Assembly: GCA_002786025.1 (NCBI GenBank)
Contig: NHNW01000002.1
Location: 62,001-126,000, forward strand
Length of the DNA: 64,000 bases
Reading direction: 5' to 3'
Origin: Zasmidium citrigriseum
Taxonomy: Eukaryota > Ascomycota > Dothideomycetes > Mycosphaerellales > Mycosphaerellaceae
The translations under genes were made by a program, and so were the position numbers. Position 1 is the first letter of the stretch, and the number at the start of each line of letters is the position of its first letter. Under the pieces are notes generated by a model. That model did not search any database. It was not told where the DNA came from and saw only the letters and a list, made by a program, of their open reading frames with translations. Positions 13,190 to 21,055 of this stretch are shown one piece after another.

Positions 13190-14229
13190 ATCCTAGATCC
13201 GTAAGGCGATAGTAAACGAGGAGCTCTGGTAGCGGTCGGTCTAGAAATACTAGTATAAGGCTATTTATAAGACGATAAAGAAGCTAGACCGCCTTAAGCG
13301 TATCGGCCGTATAGGACACTTCCTTAAGACCGACGCTAAGCTCTTCTTTAGTAACGAGCTAATCGTATATTACTTAGCCGTAGCCGGCACATATAGCCGG
13401 TATAAGAGTACTTTACTAACGATAGATAGGATATATTAGTAGGGGGTAGTACCTATAAGCTATACTACCTCTTTAACGAAACGGAGCGCGCGGTTATTAG
13501 AAACTATATAACCTAGGACAAGACGATTGTATCTTTATAGGCTTAGATAGATCTACGCGGATACGACCTAGTTATATACGGATTTCTAGACGACCCGCTA
13601 ATTCAAACGGCTACCGCGGCTAAGAAGATATATAATGTCTTCGTTCAAGATACTAAAGACCTTTATCTAGAGGTCGGCGTCTTTACCGAGGTTATAATCT
13701 AAGAGCGTATACTAGCCGTCTTTAGAATTAAGCCTATATTTATAGAGCTAGTTAGCCTCGAAGACCTTACTCTACTCGATAACGATAAGACGCGGTAGAT
13801 CTTACGGGGTCTTCGAATAGCTAATACGCGAATTAAGAGTAGAGAGCCCCTATACTTTACGGAGGCCTATATCGACTTCGAGGACGCTAGCCCTAACTTC
13901 GAGGAGGCTAGCCTTAACGAGTCTACTAGCGTAGCCGGTAGCCGTAGCCGGCTTAATATAGCTAATAAGCTCGTAGACTAGGCGATAGTAGAGGATATAG
14001 GAGAGGAGGAGTTTAAGCTTATAGTACTACTAACGGATCTAAATAGGAAGAGACTAGGTCTAGTTATACTAGACCTAGAGCCCGTATAAGGTAAGGACGA
14101 CGTTTCGGATAATAACTAGATATAGGACGATATACTAGCGGACTTTAGAGATAATAAAATAGATCTCGACTAGGGTTACTATAGTAACTAGTATATTAAT
14201 ATACTTATAGAGGCTTTAGGCTCTTAATG
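13190..14229 (+). pseudogene. unrecognised hAT-borne gene 1
   Basis: A degraded plus-strand frame with only RIP-type stops runs from about 13190 and is readable over more than 300 residues. An intron at 13380-13429 (GTAGCC donor in a 24-bp module, CTAAC branch site, AG) joins the two frames in phase. The product includes a hydrophobic stretch (DLVIYGFLDDPLIQ near 13565) and a long Asp/Glu-rich C-terminal part. No family is recognised. It lies upstream of the transposase in the same orientation; it could be an N-terminal part of the transposase gene, though about 500 bp of less coherent sequence separates them. Confidence 0.5.
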
Positions 14230-14690
14230 TAACTCTCTTCTCTCTATCTATATCTCTATCTCCTACTCTACGCTATTATACCTCGCCTCCCTAGTACGTT
14301 ACTAAATAGCTTATAGGTCCCCCCGCGATCTCTACGATTAATAATACGAGAAAGCGAATAATAAAATAGTAGAGTACTTCGATCTAGGGTATTATAGTCT
14401 AATAAGCGCTTTAGGGAATATATTGTATCGCTAATTAGTCGTACCTAAGGGACGGAACTAACCTCTATATCGCTAGTAACTAGTAATCCTCTCCTAAGGC
14501 GGCGACTTTTCTAAATAATAAATAGCCTAGGAGCCTCTCGTCGAACTCGTTCTTCTCCTACCTAGATACGAAGCTTACCTCTATCTACTTAGAATTAGAT
14601 CGATACCTTATAGTTCCGTAAGATTAAGGACATATACATTTACGAGGACAAACATAAAAAAGCGCTAACCGAATACTACTATTCGTAGTA
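14230..14690. other. spacer between hAT genes
   Basis: Starts with a pyrimidine-rich tract (14230-14300) and has no frame that could be followed confidently. It could hold the promoter of the transposase gene. Confidence 0.3.
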
Positions 14691-17175
14691 GGATAAGGTA
14701 TTATAATATAGCCTATATAAGAAGCTCGTTAAAAAACGAGGACGGTTACTATTCGAGTTTAGTAGTAGGAGGTCGAGCTCGTACGTATAGCAATTCTACT
14801 ATAAGGGCGTTTCTAAGGAGGGTAAACCCTATATTCTTTATTAAATCTACGGGGTACGATTAGTATATCTAGGCTTTAATATAGGGACGACGACTATAGA
14901 TCGATATTTATCTTCGAGAGGCTATCTAAGAGTAGTCGTAGTATAAGGACGTAACGATACTAAAGCTACGAAGGCTAAAGAGCTTACGGTACGTCTTATA
15001 CGAATACCTAGATCTGCCGGCTACGTATACCGGCGACGCGTACGATACTAACGAAGAATAGATATAGAAAAAGCGTTCGGGATTTAGGGGAGAATCGCTA
15101 AGTCTAAACGACTTTACGATACTATAGACTAATATAATTATTACTAATAGGTTACTATTAGATTTCTTCGAGCGAGATTCGGTATAGCGAACGTACCTTT
15201 GTTTTTATAAGGAACTATAGTTCCGCTCCTCGATAACTTAACGAGTACGGATCCGAGAACGCGAGAAGTAGGTAATATAGTAACTATAAGGACAAATTAA
15301 CAAGTATAACGTAGTCGCTTTCGCTATTAATACGTAGTCTGCTAGGTTAATACGGGCGTCGTTCCTTAGTATTAAGGGCTATTAGATTAATCCTACTTAG
15401 ATATACTATAAGGAGCTACTCGATTTCCCTACTATTCATAGCTAACATACTAGAGAGAATATAGCGAAACTAGTCGAGAAGGCGATAACCACCTATAGAT
15501 GTAATCTAAAACTAACCGCCTTAACGACTAATAATACTAGTAATAATAGAACTCTCTATCGCGCCGTATACGTATTATAGAGTTACGAAGCGCGGAATAT
15601 TCTAACGAATTATAGTCTAAAGGCAGTTTAGAAGCTGTCTCGATCTACTAACCTTACTTAGCTTACGAGGCCGGAAATATAGGTATAAGCCGTAGGTAAA
15701 GAGAACGAAATAGAGTCTAACGAGTAGGTTTACGATCCAATAGAGGATAGTCCGAAGATATATTACTTTCTATGTTTTGCGTATATTGTATAGCTAGCTA
15801 TTCGGGCTCTATTCTCGGAGCTAAAGCTAGAGCTAGAAAACGACGATCCGGAGAAGACGATTAATAATACTACGTCTCGTAAGGAACTTGAAAAGATTAA
15901 AGCTAAGAATAACGTGGATAATATTCCCCCGGTTCTTTTCAAAGTAAGTATTAGATTTGATCGTAGCCAGTACGCGTAGCCGGTAATAGATATCTCTAAT
16001 TAATAATCTATAGATTCGATAAACAGCGATCCACGTTAATTAGAACTTACCGCGGACGGAGGCTTTCGAACGTATTTAGGTCGAAGTGAATAAGAAACCT
16101 ATTATAACTAAAACCGCGATAGCCTAGAACGAAAGATAGATACGAGATATATTTCGGAAGCTTCGACTTATCTAAGATATTAAGATACGATTCGACTCGA
16201 CATACTATATACTTATTCGACTATATCTTCTCCGAGACTCTATTAATAAATACTATAAGGAGTATAAGCTCGACTAGCTAGAGCTCTCTAATACTAAGTG
16301 GAATTAAGTTAAATACCTTATTAAGTTAGCGAGACCTTTCGCCGAGGCGACAGCGCTTATAAGTCGGTCCTATAGGCTAATACTACACCTTATCTTCGGG
16401 TTATATAACTACATTTTTAATAGTATAGATACTACTCGATAGCGACTTAAGAAGAAACGGAAACTATAGAAAAAGAGAATACTTATAGCTCTAGAGGCAG
16501 CGTAGGAAAAGCTTAACAAATACTACTCGTAGACGTTTAAATTATTTAGCGATCTATATAGTATTACTATCCTACTCTATCTATCTTAGAAGCGCGAGTT
16601 ATAGCAACTGCCTAAATAGGCTTTAGAACTAGAGTAGGAAGAGCACTATTAGAGCTGTCTCGAGAAGCTCTTTCGAAAGTATTCTAAAGCTAAAAGCGGC
16701 TCGTAGGAGAACTCGTAAGGTAGATAGCGTAAGAGACAGAAGCTTACGAAATAGTTACGACTCTTCCGAGGAAATTCAAGTTAGACGAGCTCTTCTTAAT
16801 ACGTAGAAGACGACCCTATAGAAGAGTTCTTTCGTTATAAACGAAAAGGTACGTTAACCGTAGCCGGCACTCGTCGCCGGTAGCCGCCGCTAGCTACCTA
16901 TAGTAGTCTAACGTATCTAGACTTTTCGAACCTCTATAATATAGTTAGTAACGATATCCTTACTTAATAGGCCTATATTAAGCAATAGTTCCCTACGATT
17001 GCGAGGATTACTAGAGACGTACTATATATACCTAGAGTAGGAATTAGATACGAGAGGGCCTTTAGTATTACTCGCTACTAAGCTCGTTATAATCGCTCGT
17101 ACTATCCGGATATCTTTCGCGCTATTATAATATGTCGCTACCGTCTTCGTTAAGAGTTAAGGTAGATAGAACGGT
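14690..17175 (+). pseudogene. hAT transposase
   Basis: Landmarks of the hAT RNase H-like transposase appear in order on the plus strand. HTRENIAKL at 15446-15472 corresponds to the HTGENIA block. LTTNNTSNN at 15521-15547 corresponds to the catalytic xxDNASNN block, with the Asp codon now Asn. FAYIVQLAIRALF lies near 15780, the RWNSTYYIL block near 16190, and a dimerisation (hATC) motif of the form IPxxGxxxERAFS at about 17030-17070. RIP-type stops and the D-to-N change make it inactive. At least one intron, near 15,940-16,020, is likely. Residues before about 15,150 are uncertain. Confidence 0.82.
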
Positions 17176-17460
17176 CTAATAAGGATTCGTTCGAGTAGTA
17201 GATAGAGGACGACGGATTAGAGTATAAGATCGCTACTAAGGAGGATTACTACTATATTAGTAACGAAGGAGAAGGCGGCGTACTAAAGAGAAGAAAAACG
17301 CGTACCTAAAGTAGAAAGAAGCCTACTATATTAGATACTACTCTTAAGGCGTAGTCGGTAGGCGTAGCCGGCGTTCACGTGCTTCTTAGCGTCTTAGCGG
17401 CAATTTAAAAGCTTCCCTTTTCCCCGCTCTTACTATCTTCCTTTCTTTAACCTCTAAAAC

Positions 17461-18260
17461 ATACCCGCTATCTACTCTAATTAATTCCTAAGTAATTAAG
17501 CCCTTCTCGATATACCTAGTCTAATAGATAAGGATAAATATAACGACAAACTCGATAATAACGATAAGGTTAATAACGATATACTATCCTCCCCGCTACT
17601 ACGAAAACGTATAGAAGTACTACCTACTAGTTAACCCTTAGCTTCGGATACGGACAGACCTATATCGCGGAAGACTACGGTATAAAGTACCTATCGTTAG
17701 CTAAGTACCTAATCTAACGACGGTCTTAGAACCCTAAAGCCGGTCCGTCTCGACTATAAACGTCCTCGAAAGCCCCTCGTAAAACGGTACTAGCGAAGGC
17801 GCTACGCAAAACTACGAAAGCACCTTAATAAAAGAAGAGAGCTAAGATAGCGATTAGAAAGGTATAAAAAAGCGCAGCCCGAACTAGGCGTAAGAAAGTT
17901 ATCGCGAAGAAAACGGATTATAATACACCTCGTAAACGACGAAAATTTAATACTAGTCGAGCTACTCTACATAAGATCCGGAAATATTAGGGCTCTACGA
18001 AATCCGGGTATTCCCTCCTTATATAAAAGGTACCCTTCTAACGACTAGTTCGAGAGATTTCTAGCGAGTAGGCCGTAGGTAGGGAAATTATAAGATAGTA
18101 GGCGTCCGCGATCGAGGTATTATAAGAAGCCGCCGAAGCGTTCCTTATCTTAGAATTCGAGTGCTCCAACCTACTAGCTATCCACGCGAAACGCGTTACC
18201 CTTATATCGAAGGATATAGCTCTATATAAAAAGCTACGGTAGCGCTAGACTAGCCGAGAT
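17461..18260 (+). pseudogene. CenH3-like histone H3 gene carried by hAT
   Basis: The histone part is in one frame, 17763-18242. A basic tail containing KAPRK leads to SRATLHKIRKYQ at about 17958, VPFQRLVREI at 18030-18059, LQEAAEAFL at 18120-18146 and AIHAKRVT at 18177-18200, ending [10 protein letters not shown]. These are the alpha-N, alpha-1, alpha-2 and alpha-3 segments of H3. In-frame stops at 17988, 18039 and 18123 coincide with three invariant Gln of H3 (YQ, PFQ, LQE), as RIP of CAG/CAA predicts. The loop between VREI and LQEA is 20 residues against 17 in canonical H3, and LQEAAEAFL and VREISSE are the forms seen in fungal CENP-A. The N-terminus (17461 on) is open in a neighbouring frame, so a splice or frameshift near 17,760 is needed. 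Confidence 0.87.
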
Positions 18261-18640
18261 TAGTAAGAATAGTACTAATAAATATCTATTATTCCCTAAG
18301 TCTTTCCGTGCATTTTCCCGCGTTTTCAAGCGGTATATAAAGGGTTTTTACCCGTAGTAAAGTATAAGGTAAAGTATAATCCCCGCGGCTTACTATACGT
18401 TTTTTCCCTAGCTTCTACTAGCTACGTAGGCCGGCTATAGCTCCTTCCCTATATTCTTCGGCATACCTACCGTTATATACACCTATAACGTTATACGAAA
18501 TACTAGTATAAAATACCGGTCGTAATCTTAAACCCTCCGATACTATAACACCTACCCCTACCGCCGCCTTAGCCCGTTTCGAGCGCTCTAACCGCCTACG
18601 ACGCCCGGAAAAATTCATATATACTTCACCTTACCTTATT
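18261..18640. other. spacer between the two histone-like genes
   Basis: 380 bp without a convincing plus-strand frame. A 66-codon open frame on the minus strand (18418-18618) has no recognisable domain and is probably chance. The region may contain the promoter of the downstream histone-like gene. Confidence 0.4.
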
Positions 18641-19451
18641 ATAGCGCGTATAAAGAGACCTACCGCGTAAGCTAAAGCGTTAGTAGCGAAAGCGCCTCGT
18701 AGGCAGCTCTCTACTAAGGCGCTACTAGGTATCGCTCGTACGCGTAATATTAAGATACCGGGCGTAAATAGTTAGGAAGGCCGTACTTTAACGCCTTAGT
18801 AGTAACTTCGTAAGCCCGTAGCCGGCACTCGTAGCCGGTAGGTCGCTAACGCTTTAATAGAGAGATACTTTCGAGAGACGCGACGTCTCTAGGAAATTCC
18901 GCCTGACTAGGAAATCCCCTTCGCGCTATTCTCGCGCCTTATATGGGAAATAGTATAGAAAGAGTACGTAGACTAGGCTGAGAGAGTTAGGCGTTATATC
19001 GAAGATAAGGGCAAATATATTTATTTCGAGCTACGCTAGAAGAAAGATACAATCTAAGCCCTCCGATATACTATAGTATACGTACTATACGATATATTTA
19101 AAGGTATATTCTACGTAGCCAGTAAGCGTAGCCGGCGTATACTAATAATTTTTAGCCGCTAACCTTATTACGCTTAACGGAAAGCGTATTACGCTTATAT
19201 AGAAGGATCTTTATACTCTTAGTCGGATCCTTAAGATCTATAATAACTTCGAGCTACGCAGTACAATAGACGCTCCCTACCTAAGAGCTACTATTAGTAT
19301 CGGTCTTAAGAAGCAAATCACCTACCTAAACAATAAGAGACAAGGTAAAGTTAACTCTCGTATTATTACGAACGATAATAACGAAGCGGCGTTCTAGGCC
19401 TAAGAGGAGTAATATAAGGGTAATAGAGGCCGGAAGCGCCTCGTCTAGGGC

Positions 19452-19615
19452 AGCTAGCGTACGCTACGTAAGAGAACTCGAGTTGCCTTACCTAAGCCCG
19501 TCAGTAGCTAGCGTACGCTACGTAAGAGAGGACCTCGAGTTACCTTACCTAAGCCCGTTAGTAGCTAGCGTAATCCACGTAAGAGAGCTCGAGTTACCTT
19601 ACCTAAGCCCGTCGA
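19452..19615 (+). repeat. three tandem 54-57-bp repeats
   Basis: Copies start at 19452, 19506 and 19563. In the frame of the H3-like gene they encode a basic unit of the form SSQRTLRKR-x-RVTLPKPV, followed by an acidic run from a GAA tract at about 19614-19634. Differences between copies are few, one being a 3-bp insertion in copy 2. Confidence 0.85.
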
Positions 19616-20582
19616 AGAAGAAGAAGAAGAAGAATAAGACGGTAGCGATAAAGAGGCTCTTTAGCGTCGTGTCGACAAAACGGATAGAGAGCTAAAACGA
19701 TTATCGTCGCGCCTCGAGAGAATAGAGGCCAATAACGAAGAAGGCTTAAGTAATAAGAGTACTAGCTATACGGACCGTATTATATAGTATAAGTTACGTA
19801 GCCGGTATACGTAGCCGGTATTTACTAATAATATCTAGTAAAACGTAAACGAGAGAAGAAGATAGCTAGGAAGGCTAAGGTAAAGAAGAAGCTAGCCGCC
19901 TAGAAGAAAGCGGAGAAGGCTACTAAGAAGTAGACCGATAATAACCGTAAATACTATATAATCCTCTAACGCGTCTAGGGCTAGGTCGATATTAAGGACT
20001 TTAAGATTACTACGGACGAGGCTAAGTATATTAACGGCCTACTAAGGGACTTTTAGAACTACGCTAAGACGAAGGCTAGTCGTAAGCCCCTACTAGATTA
20101 GATAGGCGATATAGTCGATCCTAACGTCTATCCGACTATTAAAGCCTAACCTAGTAAGAAGGCGACCCCTAAGAAGACTCCGCTATAGCTAACGACTAGA
20201 GTAGTATAGGCGCCTAACTCTAGCGTAGCCGGCGACCGTAGCCGGTAGGAAGACGAAGAACGAAAGTAAGAATAGGCGATAAATAAGGCGTAGCTAATCG
20301 CCGAATATATCTAGAACTAGAAGGATATTAAGGTCCTTAAGATTCGAAAGGATAAGGCGGACGTAGCTAACGCGCTACTTAAGTAGTAGTAGATAGAGTT
20401 TCGCGCCTAGCGCCCTAAACCTCCCGTAGGTTATCCTTAGGAAGAGTAGGCTAAAGAGTAGCCTACTATCGGTAAATAAGATAGTATTAATATCTATTAG
20501 CTACCCGAAGAGCCCGTAGCCGGTAGTAGTAGCCGGTAGCTAACCGAGACTATTACGACTAATACTTAGGTATCGCCGAGTA

Positions 20583-20675
20583 AGTAGCTAGTAGAGGCTA
20601 GTACGAAGGAGCCTTAGGATATACCGACCGAGTAGCTAGTAGAGGCTAGTACGAAGGAGACTTAGGACCCGCCGC
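20583..20675 (+). repeat. two tandem 48-bp repeats
   Basis: AGTAGCTAGTAGAGGCTAG begins at 20583 and again at 20631. In frame this gives two copies of a QLVEASTKE-containing unit near the C-terminus of the H3-like gene. Confidence 0.8.
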
Positions 20676-20769
20676 CCTAGTAGTAGGCTAAGGAACCGCA
20701 GACTAAGACTAGTACTAGAGAGAATACCGCCTAAAGTAGAGGCTCGAGAGATAATTTATTTTTCAAGCG

Positions 20770-21047
20770 ATATTAAGAGCGACGATACCCCTACTCCCCC
20801 CCCCTCCTTAAAAGTTATATAGCTTACCTCTTTACTATACTACTTCCCCTACCTAATGTTATATAGCCGATTAACACTTTATCTATATAAAGATCAAATA
20901 TATCTTTTCTCTATTTATAGCCTACTTTAGCCTAGTAGGCCTACTAAGGCCTACTCGATTTTTCCCGGGCCTAGAAGCCTAATTTTAATAGGCCTAGTTC
21001 TAGGCCGTAGGCCTAGCCTAACCTAACCCAGCCCACCTCGGTATCTA
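20770..21047 (-). repeat. right subterminal region and inverted repeat of hAT
   Basis: Includes a CT-rich run near 20800 and clustered TAGGCC/GGCCTA motifs at 20930-21020. The terminal 18 bp (21030-21047) pair with the left end. No gene. Confidence 0.75.
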
Positions 21048-21055
21048 GAGAGGAC
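21048..21055. repeat. hAT target-site duplication, right copy
   Basis: GAGAGGAC, identical to 12090-12097. The reverse transcriptase frame of the host element resumes directly after it with YRLINT, so removing the insertion restores frame continuity. Confidence 0.85.

Larger units (their letters stand above)
12325..20538. repeat. dispersed 24-bp twin module, 14 copies
   Basis: The consensus is two copies of CGTAGCCGGYR separated by 2 bp. Plus-orientation copies start at 12875 (degenerate), 13379, 13930, 15962, 16859, 17350, 18817, 19114, 19797, 20224 and 20515. Minus-orientation copies lie at 12325-12348, 12524-12547 and 15015-15038. All are 24 bp. None was seen outside the hAT. Several plus copies are followed within about 20 nt by CTAAC/CTAAT and then AG, so they look like intron 5' ends; others are read through in frame. 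Confidence 0.85.
18641..20760 (+). pseudogene. second H3-like gene with long C-terminal extension
   Basis: Begins at ATA (former ATG) with a tail resembling H3: MARIK, then KAPRRQLSTKA, parallel to MARTK and KAPRKQLATKA. A divergent fold follows: RETRRLQ near 18870, a PF-x4-RLIWEI segment near 18920, and after the 24-bp module at 19114, NLITLNGKRITLIQKDL (about 19161-19211), matching the [11 protein letters not shown] region. The frame continues through three 18-19-residue basic repeats (19452-19615), seven glutamates and a charged probable coiled coil to 19797. A 41-nt intron (19798-19838) joins in phase to a Lys-rich, then Gln/Pro-rich part ending near 20760. The first splice joints are uncertain. 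Confidence 0.72.
12098..21047 (+). mobile_element. large hAT DNA transposon carrying histone H3-like genes
   Basis: The ends are related inverted repeats: the left reads TAGACGACGAAGTAGGCT, and the reverse complement of the right reads TAGATACCGAGGTGGGCT. They match at 13 of 18 bases, with most differences being transitions. Both ends continue into GGCTAGG/GGCTGGG-rich subterminal sequence. An exact 8-bp duplication flanks it. The length, 8,950 bp, is two to three times that of usual hAT elements. It encodes a plus-strand hAT transposase and at least three other degraded genes, two with histone H3 sequence. It is less RIP-mutated than the surrounding LTR element. Confidence 0.88.

Noticed and set aside
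17763..18242. Chance similarity of a Lys/Arg-rich ORF to histone
   Set aside because: Four separate conserved blocks occur in order at near-correct spacing, and three RIP stops sit precisely on invariant Gln codons.
18418..18618. 66-codon minus-strand open frame
   Set aside because: No recognisable domain, lies between two plus-strand degraded genes, and RIP leaves some frames open by chance on the non-coding strand.
19483..19695. 70-codon plus-strand open frame with PYLSPS repeats and a lysine run
   Set aside because: It is the wrong frame of the tandem repeats. The frame continuous with the H3-like fold encodes RVTLPKPV units and a glutamate run instead.
12098..21047. Interpretation as a Starship or Helitron
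   Set aside because: Exact 8-bp duplication, inverted ends and hATC/HTGENIA-type motifs fit hAT. No tyrosine recombinase (DUF3435) or Rep/helicase motifs were seen.
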